Source of the DNA: Thiobacillus sp. | Lineage (GTDB): Bacteria > Pseudomonadota > Gammaproteobacteria > Burkholderiales > Thiobacillaceae | Direction of reading: 5' to 3' | NCBI GenBank assembly: GCA_030692355.1 | Contig: JAUYCF010000083.1 | Span: 42,377-106,376 of the forward strand | DNA: 64,000 nucleotides | Shown: piece by piece, positions 46,331-58,617 of the stretch | How positions within the stretch are numbered: the first letter of the stretch is position 1 | Layout of the letters: every line of letters begins with the position of its first letter | Position numbers and translations under genes: made by a program | The notes under the pieces: model-generated | Told to the model about the DNA's origin: nothing | Database searches by the model: none | The model's input: only the letters and a program-made list of their open reading frames with translations

Positions 46331-47534
46331 CGCGGCCAGTGCGCCCGAACCGGGCGCCGGACCCGGTCAAGGTCCAGGCGTGGCGCGCAATCACCTGCTC
46401 TTCGTCGGTGGGGATGATCCAGGCCGAAACGGAGCTGTGCGGCGCGCTGATGCAGGGGCCATGACGACGGTTGGCGGCCTCGTCCAGCGTGAGGCCAAGC
46501 CAGGCCAGGCGGCGGCAGATGGCGGCGCGCACCGGCGCGGCGTGCTCGCCGATGCCCGCGGTGAAGACCAGGGCGTCGATGCCTTCCAGTGCGACGGCAT
46601 GGCCGGCGATGGCCTGGCTTGCGCGGTAGGCGAACAGGTCGAGCGCCTCGGCGGCATGGGGGTGGTCGCTTTCCAGCAGCGTCCGTACGTCGCCGCTGAT
46701 GCCGGAGACGCCGAGCAGCCCGGCGCGGTGGTGCAGCAGGTCGTCGATCTGCTCCAGGCCCATGCCCTCCTCGCGCAGCAGATAGAGCAGCACGCCGGGG
46801 TCGAGCGCGCCGCAGCGGCTGGCCATGGGGAGGCCGTCCAGCGGGGTGAAGCTCATCGACGTCTCCACGCTCTGCCGTTGCCGCATCGCGCACAGGCTGG
46901 CGCCGTTGCCGAGGTGGGCGACCACCACCCGCCCCGCGGCCGCGTCGCCCAGATAATCCGGCAGCACGCCGGCGATGTGCTCGTAGGACAGCCCATGGAA
47001 ACCGTAGCGGCGGATGCCGCGTTCGCCGAACTCGCGCGGCAGGGCGAACTGCCGGGCAACCGGCGGCAGGGTGTGGTGGAAGGCGGTGTCGAAGCAGGCG
47101 ACCTGCGGCAAGTCCGGGCGCAGCCGGGCCAGCGCACGAATGCCCGCCAGGTTGTGGGGCTGGTGCAGGGGGCTCAGCGGAATCAGGTTTTCCAGCTTCG
47201 ATAGAACGTGTTCATCGATCCGCACCGGATGGATGAAATCGGCGCCGCCATGCACCACGCGATGCCCGGCGGCGTGGAATACCTGGCCGGGGTGGCGGGC
47301 TTCCAGCCAGTCCAATACCTGCTGTAGCGCCTGTTCATGGTTTTCCGCGGTAACGGCCTGGTCGACCAGGCCGCCGGCGTCGGGTGCGTGAAACACCTGG
47401 AAGCGCCCATTGCGGCCAATCTCCTCGATGAAGCCGCGATACTCCGCTTGCAGGTCGCCCGCCGGGCCGGCCTGGTAGATGGCGAATTTGAGGCTGGAGG
47501 AGCCGGCGTTGAGAATCAGCAGTGCGGTGGGCAT
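46317..47534 (-). CDS. ackA: Acetate kinase
   Basis: 405 residues, full length. It interconverts acetyl phosphate + ADP and acetate + ATP. It starts MPTALLILNAGSSSLKFAIY. It has ACFDTAFHHTLP, RYGFHGLSYEHIA, HLGNGASLCAM and VFTAGIGEHAAPVR. No phosphotransacetylase is adjacent, but a phosphoketolase that makes acetyl phosphate is encoded at 55918 on the same strand. Its last codons overlap the rtcA stub. Confidence 0.96.
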   Translation of the reverse strand: MPTALLILNAGSSSLKFAIYQAGPAGDLQAEYRGFIEEIGRNGRFQVFHAPDAGGLVDQAVTAENHEQALQQVLDWLEARHPGQVFHAAGHRVVHGGADFIHPVRIDEHVLSKLENLIPLSPLHQPHNLAGIRALARLRPDLPQVACFDTAFHHTLPPVARQFALPREFGERGIRRYGFHGLSYEHIAGVLPDYLGDAAAGRVVVAHLGNGASLCAMRQRQSVETSMSFTPLDGLPMASRCGALDPGVLLYLLREEGMGLEQIDDLLHHRAGLLGVSGISGDVRTLLESDHPHAAEALDLFAYRASQAIAGHAVALEGIDALVFTAGIGEHAAPVRAAICRRLAWLGLTLDEAANRRHGPCISAPHSSVSAWIIPTDEEQVIARHAWTLTGSGARFGRTGRDDRN

Positions 47535-47650
47535 GTCGGCTCTGAAAATAATCGGATCTGAAAATAAAAGGCTATGTCACGGTTGGCTGTTGAAGTTATG
47601 TTTTGCCCCCCCGAGGAAGCCCCTACCCTGCAGCATACCGAGGCGGCCAC

Positions 47651-47766
47651 GTAGGAGCGGCTTCAGCCGCGATGCGCCGCAAGGCGCAAAGAGCAAATGC
47701 TCGCCAGGGTCTTGCCGCGCCACCTTTGCGGGCTACCGCCTGCATCGCGGCTGAAGCCGCTCCTAC
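47651..47766. repeat. 116-bp element with perfect 24-bp inverted ends
   Basis: GTAGGAGCGGCTTCAGCCGCGATG (47651-47674; each arm itself contains GCGGCTTCAGCCGC) is exactly repeated inverted at 47743-47766. The core GTAGGAGCGGCTTCAGCCGC is a widely scattered REP type. The middle (about 68 bp) has a smaller GCGCCGCAAGGCGC stem. Non-coding. Confidence 0.85.
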
Positions 47767-47816
47767 AAGGGCTGGCCGACACCAACAAATAACGGTGAAA
47801 GAGCCAAATAAAATCA

Positions 47817-47878
47817 TTCACCACAGAGGCACAGAGTTGAAAAAATGTGCCTCTGTGCCTCTGTGCCTCTGTGGTGAA
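47817..47878. repeat. Inverted repeat of CACAGAGGCACAGAG units
   Basis: A 20-bp arm (47817-47836) is perfectly inverted at 47859-47878. The right side has an extra GTGCCTCT unit, giving three direct copies. A degenerate relative lies at 45656-45825. Confidence 0.85.
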
Positions 47879-47906
47879 CTGCTTTTGCGGGACGAACCCC
47901 CCCCTT

Positions 47907-49175
47907 CTACTCGGAATACCCGCCGCCGTCACGATAGCCCTCGCGGGCGTAATAGCGGACGTCTCCCAGCGGAAGCACGACGAGCCCGCCTTCGGTGACG
48001 TGGTAGCCGGCTGCGCGGTCCTGCTCGTGGTCGTAGCCGATCCGGGCGCCGGGCGCGATCCTGTTATGCCGGTCGATGATCGCATGCCGCACCCTGGCGC
48101 CGGCGCCGATGCGCACATAGTCCATGATCACGCAGTCCTCGATCACGGCCCCCGGTTCGACCACCACTTCGCGCCGCAGCAGCGAATTGCGGATGGTCGC
48201 GTCGTTGACGATGGTCGCCGCGCCCAGCAGCACGTTGTCGAGTGCGCCGCGTATCACCCGCGCGGTCGGGCCCTGGTAATGGCTGGAATAGATCGGCCAT
48301 TGCGGATTGAACGCGTCGAAGCACGGCTCGATACCGAGCACGTCCATGTGCGCCGCGAAATAGGTGTCCAGCGTGCCCACATCGCGCCAGTAGCCCGCCT
48401 CCTCATAAGGCTTGGTGCCGGGCACCACATTGGTTGAAAAATCGTAGGCAAACACCCGCTGGGTCTGCGACAGGCGCGGCAGCACATGGTGGCCGAAATC
48501 CGTCTCGCCAAGCCGGTGCGCCTCCTCCAGTGCGGACCTCAGCAGATCTGCCCTGAACAGATAATTCCCCATCGATGCGTAGGCGCGCCGCGGATCGTTC
48601 GGCATCGGCTTTGCCTGCGCGGGCTTTTCCTGGAAGCCCTGGATTCTTCCCGCCGCATCGGTTTCGATGATGCCGAAGTTCGAAGCCTGATCGAGCGGCA
48701 CTGGCAGCGCGGCCACCGTGACATCCGCCCCGTTCTCGCAATGGAAACGCACCATTTGCCGCACATCCATGCGATAAATATGATCCGCGCCGAATACCGC
48801 TACCAGATCCGGGCGATGCATGTTCATCAGGTTCAGACTTTGATACACCGCGTCCGCCGTGCCGCCGAACTGCATATGTTCCTGCGACATCTGCGGCGGC
48901 ACCACGGTCACGAACTGCTCGGAGAACAGCGCGGACACCGTCCACGCCTTGCGGATATGCTCGATGAGCGACTGCGGTTTGTATTGCACCAGCAAATAGA
49001 TTGACCGAATATCGGAGTTCGCCAGATTGCTCAACACGAAATCGACGATGCGGTAGCGGCTGCCAAACGGCACCGCCGGTTTGCAGCGGTTTGCCGTCAG
49101 GGGCCGCAGGCGTGAGCCCTCGCCCCCAGCCATGACAAAGGCCATCACTTTTTCGCGCCCCCGTCTTTCAAGCAT
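47907..49175 (-). CDS. glgC: Glucose-1-phosphate adenylyltransferase
   Basis: 422 residues. It makes ADP-glucose for glycogen (and for GgpS-type enzymes). Present are the nucleotide loop AGGEGSRLRPLTANRCKPAVPFG, the YRIVDFVLSNLANS segment, FGADHIYRMD, and the glucose-1-phosphate site GFQEKPAQAKP. C-terminal left-handed beta-helix repeats are visible. GGAGAACCGCG precedes the ATG. Divergent from glgX with an 85-bp gap. Confidence 0.95.
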   Translation of the reverse strand: MLERRGREKVMAFVMAGGEGSRLRPLTANRCKPAVPFGSRYRIVDFVLSNLANSDIRSIYLLVQYKPQSLIEHIRKAWTVSALFSEQFVTVVPPQMSQEHMQFGGTADAVYQSLNLMNMHRPDLVAVFGADHIYRMDVRQMVRFHCENGADVTVAALPVPLDQASNFGIIETDAAGRIQGFQEKPAQAKPMPNDPRRAYASMGNYLFRADLLRSALEEAHRLGETDFGHHVLPRLSQTQRVFAYDFSTNVVPGTKPYEEAGYWRDVGTLDTYFAAHMDVLGIEPCFDAFNPQWPIYSSHYQGPTARVIRGALDNVLLGAATIVNDATIRNSLLRREVVVEPGAVIEDCVIMDYVRIGAGARVRHAIIDRHNRIAPGARIGYDHEQDRAAGYHVTEGGLVVLPLGDVRYYAREGYRDGGGYSE

Positions 49176-49260
49176 CGCGGTTCTCCACTACTGTTCCCCC
49201 CGTGGGTGATATCTCTTGCCCATTGTTTATAGCCGACGAAACAATAACGCATCCCCAAAA

Positions 49261-51374
<2,114 letters not shown>

Positions 51375-51378
<4 letters not shown>

Positions 51379-52694
51379 ACCCGCCTGTTTCGGCCGTTTT
51401 GTGGGTCCTTCTCTACCTGCTGCTGGTGGCGGCCCCGCTGCTGGTGCTGCTGATCGGCCCGGTGCCGCCGGGCGCGGGCTTCTGGTGGGACTTCTCCATG
51501 GCGCTCGGCTTCGCCGGCATGGCGATGATGGGCGTGCAGTTCGCGCTCACCGCGCGCTTGCGCCGCGCCAGTGCGCCGTTCGGCATCGACATCATTTACT
51601 ACTTCCATCGCTACGCCGCAGTGATCGCGCTTGGCCTGCTGCTCGCGCACTTTGCCGTCTTGCGCATCGACTACGCGGAGGCCCTGGGCGCCATCGACCC
51701 GCGCCGCGCGCCCTGGCACATGACCGCCGGACGCGTCGCGCTGGCGCTGTTCGCGGTCGTGATCATTACCTCGCTGTGGCGCAAGCCGCTCGGCATCGAA
51801 TACGACCGCTGGCGGATGTGGCATGCGCTCCTCGCCACGGTGGCGTTCCTCGCGGCCGCGGGACACATCGCGGGCGTGGGCTACTACACGGTGGCGCCGT
51901 GGAAGCGCGTGCTGTGGACCGCCTACACGCTCTTCTGGGTGCTGCTCATCGCCTACGTGCGCCTGGCCAAGCCGTGGGCGATGCGCCGCCGGCCGTGGCG
52001 CGTGGCCGAGGTGCGAGCGGAGCGCGGCAATGCCTGGACGCTCGCGCTCGCGCCCGAGGGTCACGTGGGCCTCGCGTTCGCGCCCGGCCAGTTCGCCTGG
52101 CTCACGCTGCGCGCCTCGCCGTACCACGTCAAGGAACATCCGTTCTCGTTTTCCTCGAGCGCCGAAAACGGCGCGCGGATCGAATTCACCATCAAAGAGC
52201 TGGGCGACTTCACCCGCACGATCAAGACCGTGCAACCCGGTGAGGTCGCATACCTCGACGGCCCGTACGGCGTGTTCAGCATCGACCGTCATCCGCATGC
52301 GCCGGGCTTCGTGTTCATCGCCGGCGGGGTCGGCATCGCACCGATCATGAGCATGCTGCGCAGCGCCGCCGACCGCGGCGAGCGCCGGCCGCTCACGCTC
52401 GTCTACGCCAACAACCGCTGGGACGACGTCATCTTCCGCGAGGAGCTGGAGCAGTTGCGCGAGCGGCTCGACCTCAAGCTCGTGCACGTGCTGGCCGAGC
52501 CGCCGGAAGACTGGGCCGGCGAACGCGGCTACGTTGACGACGCCCTGCTCGCCCGTTACCTGCCGCCCGAGCAGCGCACGTTCGAATGCTTCTTATGTGG
52601 GCCGCGGCCCATGACCGACGCGGTGCAGCGTGCGCTCACCGCGCTCGGTGTGCCGCTCCGGCGCGTGCACTTCGAGCTGTTCGAGATGGTGTAG
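51375..52694 (+). CDS. Ferric reductase-like membrane flavoprotein
   Basis: 439 residues. The N-terminal half has six hydrophobic helices with histidines suited to bind two hemes (IIYYFHRYAAV, LLLAHFAV, MWHALLATV, AAAGHIAGVG). The C-terminal half is an FNR module: FAD site HPFSFSS, NAD site FIAGGVGIAPIMSML, and the end FLCGPRPMTDAVQRAL. This is the ferric reductase/NADPH oxidase-type layout for electron transfer across the membrane. The start overlaps the glgX stop. A c-type cytochrome gene follows after 9 nt as likely partner. Confidence 0.9.
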
Positions 52695-52703
52695 GAACAG
52701 ACC

Positions 52704-53132
52704 ATGCGCGAATTGTGGGTACGGATCGTGGCGGGCATTACCGGGGCACTGGTGCTGCTGCTCGCACTCGCCTTCGCCGGGCTGCAGAGTCCGCCCACGC
52801 CGGTTGCGGCACCCGCCATGCCGGCTGCGGCACTGCCGCCGGCGCTGGTCGGGGCCGGCCATGCGGTCTATGAGGCGCAGGGCTGCGCGATGTGCCACGC
52901 GATCGCCGGCGAGGGTAATCCGCGTTATCCGCTCGACGGCGTGGGCGGGCGGCGCGACGCGGCGGAGCTGCGCGACTGGATTCTTGCCACCGGCGCGGCG
53001 GAAGAGGCGCTGCCGGCACGCGCGGCGCGCATGAAGCAGGACTACCGGGCGCTCGCCGGTAGCGAGCTGGACGCACTGGTCGCTTACATGAAAAGCCTGA
53101 CGGACCGGCCCCCGGGTGAAGGAGAGCGCTGA
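52704..53132 (+). CDS. Membrane-anchored monoheme c-type cytochrome
   Basis: 142 residues with an N-terminal anchor (about 7-27), an Ala/Pro linker, and one heme site C61-A-M-C64-H65. A likely axial Met is in ARMKQDY, and LVAYMKSLT is the typical terminal helix. It should accept or donate electrons in the periplasm next to the ferric reductase-like protein. The DUF21 remnant begins right after its stop. Confidence 0.92.
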   Translation: MRELWVRIVAGITGALVLLLALAFAGLQSPPTPVAAPAMPAAALPPALVGAGHAVYEAQGCAMCHAIAGEGNPRYPLDGVGGRRDAAELRDWILATGAAEEALPARAARMKQDYRALAGSELDALVAYMKSLTDRPPGEGER

Positions 53133-53134
53133 AC

Positions 53135-53661
53135 ATGATGTTCGCCACGGTGGTCATCACCATCGTCGGCGAGATCGTGCCGCAGGCCTGGTTTTCCCGT
53201 CACGCGCTCAAGGTGGCGGGGCGGCTCGCGCCGCTGCTGCGCTTCTACCGCCTGCTGCTGTGGCCGGTCGCCTGGCCATCGGGCAGCTGCTCGATGCCTG
53301 GATCGGCCCGGAGGGGATCCCGTACGCGAGCGCGAGTTGAAGGAAATTCTGGCGCAGCACGCCCGCAGCACGCCCGCGGCGCGACGAGCGAGATCGCCTG
53401 GTCGAGGCCACCGGCGCCATCAATTTCCTGCCGCTCGGGCGGGCGCTCACCCGGCTCACCGTGTAGCCGGAGAAGCCTGGCGACGATGTCATCGATAAAG
53501 ACCTGATCCTCGTGTGGGCCGATGGCGCGCGCCGCATCATCACGGGGTCCGACTTGCTTGGGCGGCTGCTGCGCAGCATCGCGCACCCGGCGGGCGCGGT
53601 CACGCGCGTGAAACCTGAGACGCAGCCGCCCGGCGTGGGCGGTCCGCAAAAAGTTTCATGA
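53135..53661 (+). pseudogene. Broken DUF21/CNNM-type membrane protein gene
   Basis: Pieces of one protein appear in different frames: GEIVPQAWFSRHALKV... LLWPVAWP (53135-53277), then IGQLLDAWIGPEGIPYA (from about 53279), ERELKEILAQHARS (from about 53328), RLVEATGAINFLPLG (about 53391), an in-frame TAG at 53464-53466, and a final piece DLILVWADGARRIITGSDL to TGA 53659-53661. At least three frameshifts and one stop are needed, and the first roughly 90 family residues are missing. The family is linked to Mg/Co transport or membrane regulation. Confidence 0.75.
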
Positions 53662-53844
53662 ATGCATGCCGACACCCCTGTGTTCTGGGATACCGCGTTT
53701 GCTATGCTGAAAGTGGTGGGACATAGCGTGACAGCAGTTGGATCGGCTGTGTCGGCAGATGTTCAAGCGGCCCTGAGTCGGTCTGGTCTACAGCCTCGAT
53801 CAATGCCACCGGTTAAGGCTGTATCAAACGTAATGTGGAAATAA
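53662..53844 (+). pseudogene. Shrunken copy of the DUF1840 gene
   Basis: A 60-codon frame reads FWDTAFAMLKVVGHSVTAVG, SADVQAALSR and ends KAVSNVMWK. The intact DUF1840 protein encoded at 60267-60563 reads [29 protein letters not shown] and ends KAKSNVMWK. The copy lacks the first about 13 residues and about 30 from the middle, including the PLIELL helix. It overlaps the tail of the truncated atpA on the other strand. Confidence 0.7.
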
Positions 53845-54429
53845 ATCGCCATTCGGGGTTGCCGATGGCATCGATCGCAATGGCGGTCTTGCCGGTTTGT
53901 CGATCGCCCAGAATCAATTCGCGCTGGCCGCGCCCGATCGGAATCAGCGCATCGACGACCTTGATGCCGGTCTGCAGCGGCACGCTGACCGGCGCGCGGT
54001 CCATGATCGGTGCGGCGGGGCGTTCGATCGGCAGGCGCTGGTCCGAGGTGGCCCGCCCGTTGCCGTCGAGGGGCCGCCCGAGCGGGTCGATCACGCGTCC
54101 CAGCAAGCCGTCGCCCACCGCCACGTCCATCACCCGGCCGGTGCGCTCGACCTCATCGCCGGCGTGCAACTGCCAGTATTCGCCGAGCAGCACGACGCCG
54201 ACTTCGTCCGCGTCCACGTTGAACGCGATGCCGAATACCTCGCCGGGAAATTTCACCAGTTCGTCAAAACCCACGCCGGGCAGGCCGGAGATGCGGGCGA
54301 TGCCGGTGGAGAGGCAGCTGATCATGCCGACCTCGCGCAGGGCGAGTTCTGGCGTGAAGGCCTCGCGCGCCTTGCCGATGCCGGCAAATGCGCGGTCGAA
54401 AACGTGCTGCAGGGTGGCGGGCGGCACGC

Positions 54430-54433
<4 letters not shown>
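53813..54433 (-). pseudogene. atpA: Truncated alpha subunit of alternate (N-type) F1Fo ATPase
   Basis: 206 codons of an alpha subunit whose natural length is about 500. The N-terminal beta-barrel and the start of the nucleotide domain are intact up to the P-loop GDRQTGKTAIAIDAI; similarity then ends abruptly and about 16 unrelated residues follow (GNPEWRFISTLRLIQP), read antisense to the DUF1840 remnant. The catalytic interface and C-terminal domain are gone. Its ATG overlaps the atpF remnant stop, as in a working N-ATPase operon. Confidence 0.85.
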
Positions 54434-55870
<1,437 letters not shown>

Positions 55871-55917
55871 TCAGCCACTCAATGCCGCCATCCATAGCCC
55901 TCAGCGCCATCGTGGCG

Positions 55918-58443
55918 TCATCCTTTCCATTTCCAGTCGCGGATCTCCGGCATGTCCTCACCGTGCTTTTCAATATAGGCCTTGTGATCGAGCAGCTTGT
56001 CGCGCAGATGCTGTTTGGCGTAGGCGGCGCGTGAACCCAGGCTCGGCACCCGGTCGATCACGTCGCCGGCCAGATGGAAGCGATCCAGATCGTTCAGCAC
56101 GGTCATGTCGAAAGGCGTGGTGGTGGTGCCGTTTTCCTTGTAGCCGCGGACGTGGAGGTTGGGGTGGTTGGTGCGGCGGTAAGTCAGCCGGTGGATCAGC
56201 CAGGGGTAGCCATGGAAGGCGAAAATGATGGGCTTGTCCTGGGTGAAGAGGACGTCGAAGTCCTTGTCGGAGATGCCGTGCGGGTGCTCGCTCGGCGGCT
56301 GCAGGGCCATCAGGTCGATAACATTGATGACGCGGATTTTCAGGTCCGGAAAATGCTGCCGCAGAATCTGGACCGCAGCCAGCGTCTCCAGCGTCGGCAC
56401 GTCGCCGCAGCAGGCCATGACCACATCGGGATCCCCCCCTTTGTCGTTGCTGGCCCATTCCCAGATGCCCAGCCCGGCAGTGCAGTGCTTGATCGCCGCA
56501 TCCATGTCCAGCCATTGCAGTTCCGGCTGCTTGCCGGCGACGATGACATTGACATCATTGTGGCTGCGCAGGCAATGGTCGGTCACCCACAGCAGGGTGT
56601 TGGCATCGGGCGGCAGATAGACGCGGATGACCTCGGCCTTCTTGTTTGCCACCACGTCGATGAACCCCGGGTCCTGATGGCTGAAGCCATTGTGGTCCTG
56701 CCGCCACACGTGCGAAGACAATAAATAGTTCAACGAGGCAATCGGCCGGCGCCACGCAATGTCGCGCGTCATGTCGAGCCACTTGGCATGCTGGTTGAAC
56801 ATCGAGTCGACAATGTGGATGAAGGCTTCGTAGCATGAGAAGAAGCCATGGCGCCCGGTCAGCAGATAGCCTTCGAGCCAGCCCTGGCACTGGTGCTCGC
56901 TCAACATTTCCATGACCCGGCCATCGGGCGCGACATGTTCGTCGCCGGGAAGAATCTCCGCAGTCGAACAGCGGTTCGTCACTTCGAACAGCGCACCCCA
57001 GCGATTCGACGCGGTTTCGTCCGGGCTGAAAATTCGGAAGTTGCGTGCCTCGGCATTGAGCTTCATCACATCGCGCATGAACTCGCCCTGGGTGCGTGTC
57101 GCTTCGGCTTTGACCTCGCCGGGTTGCGGGACCTTGACCGCATGGTCGCGGAAGTCCGGCATGCGCAGGTCGCGCAGCAGCATGCCGCCATTGGCGTGCG
57201 GGTTGGAGCCCATGCGCCGCTCGCCTGTCGGCGCCAGCTCGGCCAGCTCCGCGATCAGCCGGCCCTGGGAATCGAATAATTCTTCGGGCCGGTAGCTTTT
57301 CATCCACTGCTCAAGGATCTTCAAATGCTTGGGTTTTGTCGCAAGCGCTGCAACCGGCACCTGGTGCGCGCGAAAGGTGTCCTCGATCGGTTTGCCATCA
57401 ACCGATTCGGGGCCGGTCCAGCCCTTCGGCGAGCGCAGGATGATCATGGGCCAGCGCGGGCGCGTGCCAAACCCGTTGGCGCGCGCGTCGCGCTGGATGC
57501 GCTGGATCTCGGCAACCACGGCATCGAGGGTGGCGGCCATCAGTTGATGCATCGCCTCGGGGTCGTCGCCCTCGACGAAATACGGTGCGTAGCCGTAGCC
57601 GCGAAACAGCTCGTTCAGCTCGTCACGGGGAATGCGCGCCAGTACGGTGGGGCCGGCGATCTTGTAGCCGTTCAAATGCAGAATGGGCAACACCGCGCCG
57701 TCGTGAACCGGGTTGAGGAATTTGTTGGAGTGCCAGCTGGTCGCCATCGGGCCGGTTTCCGCTTCGCCATCGCCCACCACGCAGGCCACCAGCAGATCGG
57801 GATTGTCGAACGCGGCGCCATAGGCATGCGACAGGGCATAGCCGAGTTCGCCGCCTTCGTTGATGGAGCCCGGCGTTTCCGGTGCGACATGGCTGGGGAC
57901 GCCGCCGGGAAAGGAAAACTGGGTGAACAGTTTTTTCATCCCCGCTTCATCCTGCGAGATGTTCGGATACACCTCGCTGTAAGTGCCTTCCAGGTAGGTG
58001 TTGGCCACCAGGCCCGGCCCGCCATGACCGGGACCGGTGACATTGATGATGCTCAGGTCGTATTGCCGGATGATCCGGTTGAGGTGGACATATACAAAAT
58101 TCAAGCCCGGCGTGGTCCCCCAATGCCCCAGCAATCGGGGCTTGACGTGTTCCAGCTTCAAAGCTTGTTTGAGCAGCGGATTGTCGTACAGGTAAATCTG
58201 GCCAACCGACAGATAGTTGGTGGCCCGCCAGTAGGCGTCCATCTTGTGCAAAAGATCGGGCGACAAGGGCTTGTCCGTGCGCTTGGGAAAACGCTGAACC
58301 ACTCCGTCATCGCGCGGTGCGGCGCGGCGCGTCGATCCGGCGGCTTTTGATTTGGCTGGGACGCTGGATTGCTTCGCTTTGCGCGCAATGACAGCTTTTG
58401 AATCAATCGAGGATTTCTGGGGCGTTTTCGTCTTGCTGGTCAT
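55918..58443 (-). CDS. xfp: Xylulose-5-phosphate/fructose-6-phosphate phosphoketolase
   Basis: 841 residues from the ATG at 58441-58443, which has GGAAG at six bases; an ATG two codons earlier is too close to it. The ThDP-dependent enzyme splits Xu5P or F6P with phosphate to acetyl phosphate and GAP or E4P. Visible are [37 protein letters not shown], and the ThDP/metal motif [16 protein letters not shown]. The first about 55 residues are an unusual basic extension, part of which is encoded by a REP-like sequence. ackA is the matching partner. Confidence 0.93.
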   Translation of the reverse strand: MTSKTKTPQKSSIDSKAVIARKAKQSSVPAKSKAAGSTRRAAPRDDGVVQRFPKRTDKPLSPDLLHKMDAYWRATNYLSVGQIYLYDNPLLKQALKLEHVKPRLLGHWGTTPGLNFVYVHLNRIIRQYDLSIINVTGPGHGGPGLVANTYLEGTYSEVYPNISQDEAGMKKLFTQFSFPGGVPSHVAPETPGSINEGGELGYALSHAYGAAFDNPDLLVACVVGDGEAETGPMATSWHSNKFLNPVHDGAVLPILHLNGYKIAGPTVLARIPRDELNELFRGYGYAPYFVEGDDPEAMHQLMAATLDAVVAEIQRIQRDARANGFGTRPRWPMIILRSPKGWTGPESVDGKPIEDTFRAHQVPVAALATKPKHLKILEQWMKSYRPEELFDSQGRLIAELAELAPTGERRMGSNPHANGGMLLRDLRMPDFRDHAVKVPQPGEVKAEATRTQGEFMRDVMKLNAEARNFRIFSPDETASNRWGALFEVTNRCSTAEILPGDEHVAPDGRVMEMLSEHQCQGWLEGYLLTGRHGFFSCYEAFIHIVDSMFNQHAKWLDMTRDIAWRRPIASLNYLLSSHVWRQDHNGFSHQDPGFIDVVANKKAEVIRVYLPPDANTLLWVTDHCLRSHNDVNVIVAGKQPELQWLDMDAAIKHCTAGLGIWEWASNDKGGDPDVVMACCGDVPTLETLAAVQILRQHFPDLKIRVINVIDLMALQPPSEHPHGISDKDFDVLFTQDKPIIFAFHGYPWLIHRLTYRRTNHPNLHVRGYKENGTTTTPFDMTVLNDLDRFHLAGDVIDRVPSLGSRAAYAKQHLRDKLLDHKAYIEKHGEDMPEIRDWKWKG
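58367..58393. repeat. REP-like sequence inside the xfp 5' end
   Basis: GATTGCTTCGCTTTGCGCGCAATGACA resembles the common bacterial repeat usually found between genes (GGATTGCTTCG...CGCAATGACG). Here it is in frame and encodes about nine residues of the N-terminal extension (VIARKAKQS). Confidence 0.55.
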
Positions 58444-58617
58444 GTGCATCTTCCTTTTCCGTTGGGCGGTTCAAAATTCGGCAGACCGGTTTCGCGATCA
58501 TCGCTTCCTCATCCGTATGCATGACGCGGACAGCGACCCGGCTGCGCACTGTGGTAATCACGCTCGCAGCACGACTCATGGATTCTTCTTCCCGAGTGTG
58601 CTCGATGCCATTCCGGG

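Larger units (their letters stand above)
47535..47906. other. 372-bp gap between ackA and glgC, holding two inverted-repeat elements
   Basis: No gene seen. Most of the gap is covered by the repeats at 47651-47766 and 47817-47878. Both could form strong hairpins between two genes read in the same direction. Confidence 0.7.

Noticed and set aside
47813..47880. Possible CRISPR-like short repeats (CTCTGTGC units)
   Set aside because: Units are adjacent without spacers and form one inverted repeat; there are no cas genes in the window.
58403..58579. 58-codon minus-strand frame between pgm and xfp starting MSRAASVITTVRSRVAVRVM
   Set aside because: It has a fair ribosome site (GGAAGAAG), but the peptide shows no family pattern and overlaps the xfp start. 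Too weak to call; could be a leader peptide.
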